A DNA stretch of 64,000 nucleotides, taken from the NCBI GenBank assembly GCA_048268005.1, contig JBLWWJ010000002.1:682001-746000 (forward strand), in the 5' to 3' direction. A program made the position numbers and the translations under genes. The DNA comes from Ancylomarina sp048268005. GTDB taxonomy: Bacteria > Bacteroidota > Bacteroidia > Bacteroidales > Marinifilaceae. How positions within the stretch are numbered: the first letter of the stretch is position 1; every line of letters starts with the position of its first letter. The notes beneath the pieces were generated by a model that saw only the letters and a program-made list of their open reading frames with translations, ran no database searches and had not been told where the DNA came from. Positions 8,475 through 18,042 of this stretch are shown piece by piece.

Positions 8475-9461
8475 ATGATATCTAGCCCTCTTGTAAGTAT
8501 AAACTGTATCACATTTAATCATGAAAAATATATTGCTCAGGCACTAGAAGGTTTTTTAAATCAAAAGACAAACTTTCCTTTTGAAATAATTATTCATGAT
8601 GATGCTTCTACTGATAACACAGTAAATATTATAAAAAGATATACAGATAAATATCCCGAGCTATTCGTTACTATATTTCAGGATATAAACCAATATTCGC
8701 AGGGGGTAAAACCCTGTTTTGAGAATGTGATGCCCCAATGTCGTGGAAAATATGTTGCGCATTGCGAGGGGGATGATTATTGGACAGATCCCTATAAATT
8801 GCAAAAGCAGATCGATTTTCTGGAAACTAACCCTGAGTATGTTTTTACTTTTCATGATAGTGAAATTCTTGATCAAAATACAGGCATCAAGAGATTAAGA
8901 GTTGGTAATCGTAAAATTGATGAAGTTGTTGATTTGGAGTCGGTTATTAATCAAAATAATATTTCGACAGCTTCTATAGTTCATCGGAATATACTACAAA
9001 GGGATACAATGCCTGATTGGCTGTTTAAGGTAAGCAAAGGCGATTACGGATTGGTTGTTCTTCTAGCTGAAAAGGGAATAGGAAAGTTTTTGCCAGGAGT
9101 GATGTCTGGTTACAGAGTGCATGATGGAGGCGTTTGGTCTGGCACTAATCCAACTTATCGTAATATGGAGGATATTAAATTTTTTAATTGTCTCGATGAA
9201 TATTTTCCTCAGCCCAAAGTCAAAGTCGTCATTAAAAAGCGATTGAGTTATTGCTTTATGGATAAGGCTTTTATTAAGATAAGAAACGGAGAGTTTATCA
9301 GTGGATTATTTATATACTTAAAGCATATAAATGCTATTCGTGACAAAAAAATGCGAAAAGAGTTGAAAAAGATTCTTAGTGCCATCAAGTCAGGAATATT
9401 AAGTCTCGTGCGCAAAATGTATTCGTTTTTCCAATTTAAACATAAGAGTTCAGTTGTGTAG
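8475..9461 (+). CDS. Glycosyltransferase family 2
   Basis: A 328-residue GT-A fold enzyme. The N-terminal VSINCITFNHEKYIAQAL and IIIHDDASTDNT are the nucleotide-sugar binding motifs, and CEGDDYW supplies the metal-binding acidic residues. The next stretch, KLQKQIDFLETNP, is the acceptor-side helix seen in many GT2 enzymes of capsule loci. It has no membrane domain, although a short hydrophobic/basic tail (LSLVRKMYSFFQF) could touch the membrane. It would add one sugar to the lipid-linked repeat unit; donor and linkage are unknown. A gene-free 347 bases follow. Confidence 0.88.
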   Translation: MISSPLVSINCITFNHEKYIAQALEGFLNQKTNFPFEIIIHDDASTDNTVNIIKRYTDKYPELFVTIFQDINQYSQGVKPCFENVMPQCRGKYVAHCEGDDYWTDPYKLQKQIDFLETNPEYVFTFHDSEILDQNTGIKRLRVGNRKIDEVVDLESVINQNNISTASIVHRNILQRDTMPDWLFKVSKGDYGLVVLLAEKGIGKFLPGVMSGYRVHDGGVWSGTNPTYRNMEDIKFFNCLDEYFPQPKVKVVIKKRLSYCFMDKAFIKIRNGEFISGLFIYLKHINAIRDKKMRKELKKILSAIKSGILSLVRKMYSFFQFKHKSSVV

Positions 9462-9808
9462 AAAGATTCCAAAAGAACCTTTCATCAGCATTAAATTTCA
9501 AAGGGGGCGATTTGTTTAAAGATAAATGAGAGCCTTGAGATTAACCGCTGCAAGTTAAACAGAAAGCATTTTAAAAGTTTTAAACTGCTTAAGAGTTTCT
9601 TCTTTATAATATTCCAAGTAGATCCAATTCTGCTAATTGTACCAAAAATAACTTCGGTACGAAATAAGAAAATTTAAGTGATTGGCTAAAGTTCTGGGGT
9701 ACCTAATTTAATAGGAGAACGACTAAGAACAATGAATCAAGTCGCCATCATATTGATGATATTCAAAACTCATAAAATCAGTTTGTTTTTTAATTAGAGT
9801 CGTATAGC
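9462..9808. other. Intergenic 347 bp
   Basis: No ORF of note and no RNA gene recognised. The stretch is AT-rich and separates the GT2 gene from the tightly overlapped 9809-15186 block, so a promoter for that block is expected here. I could not identify a clear -33/-7 pair. Confidence 0.4.
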
Positions 9809-10366
9809 ATGAAACGAATTAAAAGATTTTTTAAAAGATTGAAAAGGTACTTCAATGTTGCACATGAGTTGTTATTTCTAAATGGCATATTGAATCACAT
9901 TCCTTCGTATAAGATTAGATACTTCTTCTACAAGCGTAGTGGAATGGAAATTGGTGAAAATACTGCGATTTTTAGGAAGTCCTATTTACAAGCCTTGAAT
10001 GGAATAAAAGTAGGATCGGCTACACAAATTGGTTTTTACTGTAGATTAGATGGTCGTGGATTATTACACATTGGTAATAATGTAAATATATCAAGTTATA
10101 GTATTCTCGAAACTGGTGGACATTCATTTGAAACATTTGAAGCAACTTTTAATAAAATTAAAATAGAGGATCACGTCTGGATAGGAACACATGCCATTAT
10201 TTTGGGAGGTGTTACTGTTGGAGAAGGGGCGGTAATAGGTTCTGGAAGTGTTGTTGTAAAAGATGTTGCTCCATATACCATTGTTGCTGGTAACCCAGCT
10301 CGATTTATCAAAAATAGACCTACAAAAATTGATTATTTATTAAAAGGTAAACCAATCTTTCACTAA
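9809..10366 (+). CDS. Hexapeptide-repeat acyltransferase (LbH family)
   Basis: A 185-residue protein with a basic, amphipathic N-terminus (MKRIKRFFKRLKRYF) that may lie on the inner face of the membrane, followed by hexapeptide rungs such as LHIGNNVNISSYS, IEDHVWIGTHAIIL and VGEGAVIGSGSVV, ending in VAGNPARFIK. This is the WbbJ / maltose O-acetyltransferase type; the conserved His is in GGHSFE or the DHVWIG rung. It probably O-acetylates a sugar of the repeat unit using acetyl-CoA. Its stop overlaps the next start by one base (TAATG). Confidence 0.88.
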   Translation: MKRIKRFFKRLKRYFNVAHELLFLNGILNHIPSYKIRYFFYKRSGMEIGENTAIFRKSYLQALNGIKVGSATQIGFYCRLDGRGLLHIGNNVNISSYSILETGGHSFETFEATFNKIKIEDHVWIGTHAIILGGVTVGEGAVIGSGSVVVKDVAPYTIVAGNPARFIKNRPTKIDYLLKGKPIFH

Positions 10367-11589
10367 TGATTAAACTTGTTACTATTGGCGCTGCCAAATA
10401 TCTTCGTCGGCATTTTGATGTAATTAATGAAAATGATAATATTTCTATAGAATATTTATCTCAATTTTCTATTTCAGAAATCAAAAAAATAAAACCTGAT
10501 CTCGTTGTTGTTACGGATGAACATTGGTGTGAATTGGGATATATAACTTCCATTTGTAGTAAGAATGGTATTCTGACACTTCAAATTATGGATGGAATTT
10601 TAGAATGGCGACGAACATGGGATTATGCTTGGCAAGGACACCGAGTAGATGGGGTTATCAACCCTCTGAATCAGCCAGGATTTGCTCATAAAATAGCCTG
10701 TTTAGGTTGTAAAGATTTTCGGATATTAGAAAGCTGGGGAAATCGAGGCAAATGTGAAATTGTTGGTATGCCGCGTCTTAAATATATTCAAAATATCAGA
10801 CATGATTTTTCACATCTGAAAGAGAAAAAAGGGAAGATTTTAATTTGTACAGCAAAAAAACCAGCCTTCACAAAAGAACAAGAAGTAATCACGATAGAGT
10901 CTTTGATTAATTTGAGAGATTTCTTCCAAGAAAGGAAAGATGTCGAAATAATTTGGAGATTATCTGGGAATTTGTGTGAAACACTAGGTATAAACAACAC
11001 TTTAACAGACCTCAACGGACAAGAGATTCATAAAATTATTCAAGAGGTAGATGCTGTAATCACAACCCCTTCGACCACCTTGCTCGAAGCTTTGGTACTT
11101 AAAACACCCGTAGCACTTTTAGATTATCATAATACACCTCACTATTTCGAATCAGCCTGGGTAATTTCTTCACAAGATCATATATCAAATGTCGTTGATG
11201 AATTAATTAATCCTCCAGTAATTAAATTGGAATATCAGGAATTCCTACTGAACGAACAGCTGTATCAAAAGGAAGATGCAACGGATAGATTAATCAAGCT
11301 AATTGAAGAAATGATTCAATATAAGAATCATCCTGAGGATTTACCCATTTCAATTTTGGATAATTCGTATACACCCATGCTTCAAATTAAATCAGATATT
11401 GGAACATACTATTCTGAATTATCATGGTTGGAAAAGATGAATAAAAGGCAGCTTGAATTAGAGCTGTCCGCTGCACATGGTACAATAGAAATATTAGAGA
11501 ACAAATTGATAAATATAGAAAGTCGATTTAACTCCATTCCATTTTACACACTTCTAAAAAAAATTAAAAATAGAATCCCATTCCTATGA
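10366..11589 (+). CDS. Probable GT-B glycosyltransferase of no recognised family
   Basis: A 407-residue protein with no family I can name firmly. The N-terminal half reads like a Rossmann domain with KPDLVVVTDEHW and GILTLQIMDGILEWRR. The second half has EVDAVITTPSTTLLEALVLKTPVALLDY, which matches the donor-site logic of GT-B enzymes and CDP-glycerol glycerophosphotransferase-like proteins (short-loop TTPSTTLLEA followed by a hydrophobic strand). The last ~45 residues (LEKMNKRQLELELSAAHGT onward) look coiled-coil. It overlaps both neighbours (1 and 4 bases), which places it firmly in the glycan operon. Best reading: a glycosyl- or glycerophosphotransferase acting on the repeat unit. Confidence 0.65.
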   Translation: MIKLVTIGAAKYLRRHFDVINENDNISIEYLSQFSISEIKKIKPDLVVVTDEHWCELGYITSICSKNGILTLQIMDGILEWRRTWDYAWQGHRVDGVINPLNQPGFAHKIACLGCKDFRILESWGNRGKCEIVGMPRLKYIQNIRHDFSHLKEKKGKILICTAKKPAFTKEQEVITIESLINLRDFFQERKDVEIIWRLSGNLCETLGINNTLTDLNGQEIHKIIQEVDAVITTPSTTLLEALVLKTPVALLDYHNTPHYFESAWVISSQDHISNVVDELINPPVIKLEYQEFLLNEQLYQKEDATDRLIKLIEEMIQYKNHPEDLPISILDNSYTPMLQIKSDIGTYYSELSWLEKMNKRQLELELSAAHGTIEILENKLINIESRFNSIPFYTLLKKIKNRIPFL

Positions 11590-12689
11590 AAGTTCTAATA
11601 GTTCATACTCGAAACGACATTATTAGCGGAGCTGAATATGCAATTACCGATATGTTAAAAGAACTCCCTAATGACATTAAATTTGAAATGATGACACCAG
11701 GCTATGGTCCTTTGTCGGCTTATCTTGAGGAGCAGGGCTTTAAGGTGCATGTAAAGAAATTTAGTGGCCCCCGAAGAAAATATCCAGGTCTTTATCAACT
11801 GAGCTCATTATTCTTAATGAGATGGTTAAAAAAAAATAAGTTTGATATTATTTTATGCAACACTTTTGCAGCAAGTTTTCGAATTTCTCTAGGTGCCAAA
11901 TGGGCAGGAATCAAAGTTGCTATTTACACACGAGAATATTTTTCAAAAGAGAAACAAGTTAACTTAAAGCAGGTTAAACGAGCTTATTCTATAATTGCTG
12001 TATCAGAGGATGTTAAGGACTATTATGAGGATATGCATCCTAATGTAAGTGTTTGTCATGATACAATTGATATTGATCAGATAACCAGACGTTTGGGTGA
12101 TCATAAAAGTTCACTTCTTCAAAAGTCATTGTTCAATATTGGTTTTATAGGTCGAATTACTGCTTATAAACAACCCGACCTATTTATTCGTGCAATCCCT
12201 AATATTATTAGAAAAATTCCCAACGCTCATTTTCATATTGTTGGAAAGGCTGTACCTAAAGAATATGATTATGAGGCAAGCTTAAAACAATTGGTTAAAA
12301 AGTTACGAGTTGATTCTTACGTTACATTTTGGGGGCACCGCAAAGATGCTATTGAAATTATAAAAGAATTTGATGTTCTATGTCTAACATCTGACAGAGA
12401 ACCTTTCCCGCGGACGATTCTTGAATCTATGCTTGCAGGTACTCCAGTTATTTGTTCAAATACCGGTGGGTGTAAAGAGATGGTACAAAATGATATCACA
12501 GGACTTCATTTTGACGTTTGTAATAGAGAGAATTCATCAAAGCTTGCAAAACAGGCTATTAGATTGTTTTATGATCGGGACCTTTATAAAGAAATTGTAA
12601 CTAATAGCTTTAATTTTATAGACGAAACATTTGGTCCTAAAAATCAAACTAAGCATTTTTTTGATACTCTAAGGTTAATTTCGAAATAA
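11586..12689 (+). CDS. Glycosyltransferase family 4
   Basis: A 367-residue retaining GT-B enzyme. The N-terminus VLIVHTRNDIISGAEYAI is the acceptor-domain start with the glycine-rich loop. FNIGFIGRITAYKQPDLFI opens the donor domain. The E-x7-E type motif is in EPFPRTILESMLAGTPVI, followed by SNTGGCKEMV. No signal peptide or TM segment, so it acts on the cytoplasmic face. It overlaps the previous gene by four bases (ATGA), evidence of coupled translation. Donor unknown. Confidence 0.9.
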   Translation: MKVLIVHTRNDIISGAEYAITDMLKELPNDIKFEMMTPGYGPLSAYLEEQGFKVHVKKFSGPRRKYPGLYQLSSLFLMRWLKKNKFDIILCNTFAASFRISLGAKWAGIKVAIYTREYFSKEKQVNLKQVKRAYSIIAVSEDVKDYYEDMHPNVSVCHDTIDIDQITRRLGDHKSSLLQKSLFNIGFIGRITAYKQPDLFIRAIPNIIRKIPNAHFHIVGKAVPKEYDYEASLKQLVKKLRVDSYVTFWGHRKDAIEIIKEFDVLCLTSDREPFPRTILESMLAGTPVICSNTGGCKEMVQNDITGLHFDVCNRENSSKLAKQAIRLFYDRDLYKEIVTNSFNFIDETFGPKNQTKHFFDTLRLISK

Positions 12690-12698
12690 TAATTTCAT

Positions 12699-13814
12699 AT
12701 GAAAATAGCTATTATATATGATCTGACAGCGGCAGGTGGCGTCCAAACTTGTGTCTTGTCGCTAATAAAAGGATTAAATAAAAAAGGAATTAAGCCCGTC
12801 ATATTTTGGGATGAGGCTCCTAATGTTCAATTATTGGATGAAGCAGGCGTAGAAGTAGACTTTGTTAGATTGAAATTTCTGATTGCGCCTTCATTTATTA
12901 AAAAAACACCTCATCTGTTTAGATACTTACTTTGGCCATTTAATATGATTAAGATTAGTAAGATTCCTATAGATTATGATTATGTGTATTCATTTACGGC
13001 TAATGTTTTGGTAGACCAAAATCGGCCTCATTTATTTTACTTGTCTGGTCCTCCTTTATTACCGCAGCTTGAATCAAAGACGATTCGATTTAAAATTGCA
13101 AAGTTGTTATACAAAGCTTTTATTCGCCCAATTTATCCATCATATGAACCTCAAAGCAAAGCTAATTATGTAATTAATTCAAAATTTACTGCCAAATTAT
13201 TTGAAGAAGCTCATGGTAGGAAACTGGAGGTTGTATACCCATCTAATCAATTGAAAATTGAAGAACTTCAGGACGATGATTTTAATTTAAGAGAGAATAT
13301 TACTTTTTTTAGCAGGATAGTAGATTACAAGCGACCTGAATTTTTAATGGAACTTGCTAAGCAATACCCTGACCTGAAATTTGCAATAATGGGGGGTGTT
13401 TCAAAGGTTCGAATAGATTACCTGGAAGGCTTAAAAAAGATAGCCCGTGAACAAAAATTATCAAACCTGTCTTTTTATCCTAATGCTTCGGTTAGTGAGA
13501 TCGATCATGTTTTAAAAAAGACATTGTTTTACGTATTCCCTGCCATAAAGGAACATTTTGGTATTACGACGGTTGAGGCAGTATTAAAAGGTTGTATTCC
13601 ATTTGTACACAATTCAGGCGGACAAAAAGAAATTGTTCCATTTGATTCTATGAGATTTAACGATGATGATTTTGTACAAAAATTTGAAGATTTACTGCGC
13701 TTGAATAATGGTGACCTCGTTCAACTACGTAGCCAATTACGAAAACATATTTTACTTTTTACAGAAGATTCCTATATAGATAGAATGATAAATATTTGTA
13801 CGAATGAAAACTAG
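12699..13814 (+). CDS. Glycosyltransferase family 4
   Basis: A 371-residue GT-B enzyme beginning MKIAIIYDLTAAGGVQTCVL, the acceptor-domain glycine loop. The donor domain starts at NITFFSRIVDYKRPEFL. The E-x7-E motif is EHFGITTVE, followed by HNSGGQKEIV. It lies 9 bases after the previous GT4 and overlaps the polymerase gene by 11 bases. It is not a close copy of its GT4 neighbour, so a different linkage is expected. Confidence 0.9.
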   Translation: MKIAIIYDLTAAGGVQTCVLSLIKGLNKKGIKPVIFWDEAPNVQLLDEAGVEVDFVRLKFLIAPSFIKKTPHLFRYLLWPFNMIKISKIPIDYDYVYSFTANVLVDQNRPHLFYLSGPPLLPQLESKTIRFKIAKLLYKAFIRPIYPSYEPQSKANYVINSKFTAKLFEEAHGRKLEVVYPSNQLKIEELQDDDFNLRENITFFSRIVDYKRPEFLMELAKQYPDLKFAIMGGVSKVRIDYLEGLKKIAREQKLSNLSFYPNASVSEIDHVLKKTLFYVFPAIKEHFGITTVEAVLKGCIPFVHNSGGQKEIVPFDSMRFNDDDFVQKFEDLLRLNNGDLVQLRSQLRKHILLFTEDSYIDRMINICTNEN

Positions 13815-15186
13815 AATACAGTCCAGTGGATTCAGTACTTTCTTCTATTTTTATTTACTTACAGTAGGAGCTATAGTTGGGCTTATCCTAAAAGATCAAA
13901 TAGTTCTGGCAGGTTTTGTACTGACATTGACTCTTGGTGCTGCATTCGTATATAGCATATTTCAAAGGGACGCGGCTCCTTTTTTTACAATTGTAATACT
14001 TATCTATGCACCATTTTTAGCCTTTTTAAGGCAATATGTGATTTCTTATAATGGAACTTCTGTTATTTTATTTGTAGCTTTAATGTTATGGTTAATAAAT
14101 AACAGACAACTATTTTTAGAAATTATCTCCGGTGGCTCGCGAATAGCCATTATTGTTTTTGTTTTCATTTTTGTTGCTTATGGCATGACTATAGGAGTTC
14201 CTTTCGAGCGGTTCATGAAATTCGTTGAGACGGTACTCGCCATTCTATTGTTTAGTATGCTTCTGAAATCTGTTCGTTATGTGAGACAGTATACCATTTA
14301 TTTTATCGCAAGTTCTGCACTAGTAATAATAAGTTTCTTGCAACATATTGATACCCGTTTTGTAATAGAAACTACCGAAGTTGTTCACAAGGGAAACCCT
14401 AGCGCCTTAAGTATTGGATTGGTTTTATCAGCGTTTTTCATTTTTGTAGATGGTAAAGTCTGGATTTCTCAAATGAGTAATAAGTGGTTGAAGAGAATTA
14501 AATATCCACTTTTAGCCTGTATTCTAATATTGACAATATTAACAACTTCTAGGATTGGAGTATTCATGTTAATAGGTAGTTATCTTATTTTCATGGTCAT
14601 AAGTAGATTCAGCTTTAAACAATTATTACCAATCTTAGTTGCTGTTTGTTTAAGTGTCGTTTTTATAAGTTATACAGGTTATTCTGAAATTACAGAACGG
14701 TGGTATAATAAGACATTCAAAAATGAAAGGGGAATCTCAGGAGCGACATCAGGACGTGCTGACCAGTGGAAAATGGCTGGAGTATATTTGGTAAGTGAGT
14801 CACCTTTGGATATTCTGGGAGGTTTTGGTCCAGGGAAAGCACCAAATTTTAGCCAAAAATTCTCAACTAGAGTTAATGCCATCGAATCAATGGCAGGTGG
14901 TTCTCATCAGTTACATTCCTTATATCTCAATATACTAATTGAATTTGGTCTTGTTGCATTTATTTGCTTTTGTGTTTTTCTAATTAAACGGTTTAAAAAA
15001 GTATTTTCAGTTTATACAAAATTGAATTATAAGCTTCCCCTATTGGCCTTTTTTGGTTACATGCTTTATATCGGATCTACCTCTGGTTTAGGAGTTATTC
15101 CAGGTATGTTCATTGCTTTGTTTTTATTAAATGTTGAGGATTTAAAGCGAAAGAAAAAAGGAATTAGAATCTTGAAAAAATACTAG
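13804..15186 (+). CDS. O-antigen polymerase/ligase family protein (Wzy-like)
   Basis: A 460-residue very hydrophobic protein with roughly 10-12 predicted membrane segments and one long polar loop (about residues 290-365, containing RWYNKTFKNERG and SGRADQWKMAG). The loop also has GGFGPGKAPN and SHQLHSLYLNILIEFG; the HSLYLNxLxExG pattern is a hallmark of the Wzy/WaaL superfamily. In a locus with many glycosyltransferases and a PglC-like initiator, the likely role is polymerisation of lipid-linked repeat units at the periplasmic face. A ligase role cannot be excluded from sequence. It is the last gene of the overlapped 9809-15186 block and is followed by 272 gene-free bases. Confidence 0.85.
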   Translation: MKTRIQSSGFSTFFYFYLLTVGAIVGLILKDQIVLAGFVLTLTLGAAFVYSIFQRDAAPFFTIVILIYAPFLAFLRQYVISYNGTSVILFVALMLWLINNRQLFLEIISGGSRIAIIVFVFIFVAYGMTIGVPFERFMKFVETVLAILLFSMLLKSVRYVRQYTIYFIASSALVIISFLQHIDTRFVIETTEVVHKGNPSALSIGLVLSAFFIFVDGKVWISQMSNKWLKRIKYPLLACILILTILTTSRIGVFMLIGSYLIFMVISRFSFKQLLPILVAVCLSVVFISYTGYSEITERWYNKTFKNERGISGATSGRADQWKMAGVYLVSESPLDILGGFGPGKAPNFSQKFSTRVNAIESMAGGSHQLHSLYLNILIEFGLVAFICFCVFLIKRFKKVFSVYTKLNYKLPLLAFFGYMLYIGSTSGLGVIPGMFIALFLLNVEDLKRKKKGIRILKKY

Positions 15187-15458
15187 GAAAACTGTCCATC
15201 TCTAAGCAATAGAAGAGATTCTATTAGATCCATTAAAAATGGTTCTAATTTAAGGATGCTTGATTCATAAATGAGGTTATTATTGACTTGATCTTAAAAA
15301 TGATCTTCATTGAAATCTGTTATAAGAACTTAAATTAACGCTTTGATAGATTGGACTAAATAAGTTTAAAGAGGGTGTAAGTTAATAGTACCCAATAAAA
15401 CTCTTGATCGGATTTTAAATATTTAAAGTAGATCCCCAAAGAAAGAAGACTTCAATAA

Positions 15459-16517
15459 ATGGAAAATCATCAGAATACTAGTACTGTGTTTGTTGGTCCT
15501 TTTGCTCCTCCTGCTAATGGAGATGGAGTTAAGAATCAATTTTTGAAAGAAGGATTATCAACTTTTTTTGATAATGAAATTCAATATTTTGATTCAATTA
15601 ACAGAGGTGAAAATAAAATTATATTTTTCAGGCGATTATTGAATCTACTTAGAAAATCAAACCAGATTATATTGTCACTCAATAAAACAGGACGATTTGT
15701 TTTGGTTCCTTTATGTGTGATGTTCTCATTTTTTGTAAAAAAGAAAGTTATGCTTTTTGTAATGGGGGGATCTTTTGACGCACAAATAATTAGGATGCCC
15801 AAAATATTGAACAAGTTATTTCTCTTTTTCTTGAAGAAACTGGATTATGTTTTTGTAGAGTCAAAATCTGTGATGGCTAATTTAGTGGCAATGGGAGTCA
15901 CGAATTGCAGAATTATTTATAACCCACGTAAAAATAATGGGGTAAAATGGGAGCTTAGTGAAATGAATCGAAATAAAATCGTTTTTATTTCGAGAATTAC
16001 GCCTACAAAAGGAGTACTAATATTAATAGAGGCTTTTAAGAAACTTGTTGATAAGGGGCTGAATTTAAGTTTGGATTTCTATGGGCCTATTGATTCTGTG
16101 TTTGAAAAAGAATTCTTGACTCAGGTGAGTTTATGTGAATCTATAAACTATATGGGTGTTTTAAATCCTGATCAGGTTCAATCTGTTTTTAAGAATTATC
16201 ATTTATTTGCCCTTCCTACTTTTCATCCTGGTGAGGGACTCCCAGGCGTACTTGTTGAGGCTGGTTTTGTAGGAGTTCCAGTGGTCATATCAGATTTTAA
16301 TTCTATTGGTGAATATGTGGTAAATGGGGAAAGTGCATCTCTTGTTAAACCCCGATGTGAAGAAGATTTAGTGCATAAATTAAATGAAATCCTGGAAGAC
16401 GACCATTATTCTCTATCTATAAGTAAAGGAATTCAATATGCCGTTGAAGGGTTTCATCTTAATAAGGTTATGCGAAAAATAAAAGAATTTAGTATTACCA
16501 GTGGATGGAATCTGTGA
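15459..16517 (+). CDS. Glycosyltransferase family 4
   Basis: A 352-residue GT-B enzyme. The N-terminus VFVGPFAPPANGDGVKNQFL contains the acceptor-site loop; KIVFISRITPTKGVLILIEA starts the donor domain; EGLPGVLVE is the E-x7-E motif, followed by ISDFNSIGEYV. The first domain has a short hydrophobic stretch (around FVLVPLCVMFSFFV) that could be a membrane-contacting helix. It is transcribed apart from its neighbours, with 272 bases upstream and 219 downstream ending in a terminator-like hairpin. Confidence 0.88.
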   Translation: MENHQNTSTVFVGPFAPPANGDGVKNQFLKEGLSTFFDNEIQYFDSINRGENKIIFFRRLLNLLRKSNQIILSLNKTGRFVLVPLCVMFSFFVKKKVMLFVMGGSFDAQIIRMPKILNKLFLFFLKKLDYVFVESKSVMANLVAMGVTNCRIIYNPRKNNGVKWELSEMNRNKIVFISRITPTKGVLILIEAFKKLVDKGLNLSLDFYGPIDSVFEKEFLTQVSLCESINYMGVLNPDQVQSVFKNYHLFALPTFHPGEGLPGVLVEAGFVGVPVVISDFNSIGEYVVNGESASLVKPRCEEDLVHKLNEILEDDHYSLSISKGIQYAVEGFHLNKVMRKIKEFSITSGWNL

Positions 16518-16629
16518 ATATCTCATTAAAAATTAAATTTTATTTATGTACGCTACTAGATGTATTTGTTAGGAATACATTGGTTAAGAATCTATACTCT
16601 TTGATCTAAGAGTGATAATGTCTATCAGA

Positions 16630-16656
16630 TAAAAGAAGAATATTACTCTTCTTTTA
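16630..16656 (+). terminator. Terminator-like hairpin after GT4 gene
   Basis: Perfect 10-bp stem (TAAAAGAAGA at 16630-16639 with its complement at 16647-16656) and a 7-nt loop, 113 bases after the GT4 stop. The 3' arm is T-rich in both orientations, so it could work on either strand. It probably separates the GT4 unit from the 16737 gene. Confidence 0.5.
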
Positions 16657-16736
16657 GAATCCCAAACTTGTGTTTTGTTAATTCATTAACAATCAAGGCT
16701 TGAAGAAAAGTTGCGATTTATTAAATTAGAATTGTT

Positions 16737-18023
16737 ATGGATTTTAGACGATTATTGAAATTGAAAGGTCTTCCCATTTATAAGGCCATCTCAGATTTTA
16801 AGCGAATAAAAAATGTTCCTGATATTTTAGAGTGGCAGAAAGAACAAGCATGGAACATCTATCAATATCATTTTGAGTTTAATTCTTTTTATAAGAGTTT
16901 GGATAAGACTCTAAAAAAGGAGTGGGAGAATGTTCCAATTTTGTCAAAGTCAGATTTATCAGGTGACTACCGAACTAAACTTCCCGAATTAAATGGATCT
17001 CATAAGTGGTATGTCGAAAGTACATCAGGTTCTTCAGGACAACCTTTTGAGTTTGCCAAGGATCATTATTGCCATGCATTAGCCTGGGCATTGATTAAAG
17101 ATCGTTATAATAGTGCAGGCATTGTATTAAATGATCTTGAAGCAAGATTCTATGGTATTCCGTTAAATTTTGTTGGAAATACGAAGGAGAGTATTAAAGA
17201 TTTCTTAGGAAATAGGGTGCGTTTTCCTGTTTTCGACTTGTCGGATCATATTCTGGAAAAATGGTTGGGAATATTTAAGCGAAAATCTTTTAAGTATCTC
17301 TACGGGTACACAAATTCAATGGTTCATTTTGCAAAATACTTAGATAAGCAGCAAATAGTCTTGAATGAAGTTTGTCCATCGGTTAGGAAGTGTATCGTTA
17401 CATCTGAATTTTGTAGCCCTAAAGATCAGGAGTTTCTTCAAAGGGTTTTCGGAGTACCTGTTGTTAATGAATATGGCGCATCAGAGTTGGGAATAATTGG
17501 ATTTAAATTGAATGATAAATGGTTGGTTTCCGATGAGTTAATTTATGTGGAGGTTGTTGATGATAATAATAAACCTCTTCCTGATGGAGAACCTGGACGC
17601 TTGTTATGTACCTCATTATTTAATAAAGGCACCCCTTTAATTCGATATGAAATTGGAGATATAGGCAGTATTCAGCGTGAAAATGGTAAAACATGGATTA
17701 CCGGTTTGATGGGAAGATTAAACGATATGGCTACTCTTCCATCTGGAAAGAAAGTACCTGGTTTTACTTTTTATTATGTAGCAAGAGAGATAATTGAAAA
17801 TACGAATGTCGTAAAGGAATACAGAGTTCATCAGTTGACAACAGATCATATTGAATTATTGATTGTTGCTGACCGAGACCTAACAACAGATGAATCTTAT
17901 TTGATAAAAAAAACGTTTGAAACTTATTTGGAAAAAGGTCTAAGGATAGAAATCATCCGTGTAGATTCTTTAGAGCGGAAAGCCAATGGAAAGTTTAAAC
18001 ATTTTACTTCAGAGATAAATTAA
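16737..18023 (+). CDS. CapK/PaaK-like adenylate-forming enzyme
   Basis: A 428-residue protein of the phenylacetate-CoA ligase-like branch of the ANL superfamily. The phosphate-binding loop is STSGSSGQPF (around residue 98), the aromatic/Glu motif is NEYGASELG, and the hinge-side motif is RYEIGDIG, followed by a ~100-residue C-terminal subdomain with ANGKFKHF carrying the adenylation lysine. CapK-type members are frequent in capsule loci. They are thought to activate a carboxylate (amino acid, hydroxy acid or uronic acid) for attachment to the glycan, but substrates are largely unproven. No CoA- or ACP-specific partner is adjacent. The next gene follows almost directly. Confidence 0.85.
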   Translation: MDFRRLLKLKGLPIYKAISDFKRIKNVPDILEWQKEQAWNIYQYHFEFNSFYKSLDKTLKKEWENVPILSKSDLSGDYRTKLPELNGSHKWYVESTSGSSGQPFEFAKDHYCHALAWALIKDRYNSAGIVLNDLEARFYGIPLNFVGNTKESIKDFLGNRVRFPVFDLSDHILEKWLGIFKRKSFKYLYGYTNSMVHFAKYLDKQQIVLNEVCPSVRKCIVTSEFCSPKDQEFLQRVFGVPVVNEYGASELGIIGFKLNDKWLVSDELIYVEVVDDNNKPLPDGEPGRLLCTSLFNKGTPLIRYEIGDIGSIQRENGKTWITGLMGRLNDMATLPSGKKVPGFTFYYVAREIIENTNVVKEYRVHQLTTDHIELLIVADRDLTTDESYLIKKTFETYLEKGLRIEIIRVDSLERKANGKFKHFTSEIN

Positions 18024-18042
18024 TGTGATAGACTTGAATGCT

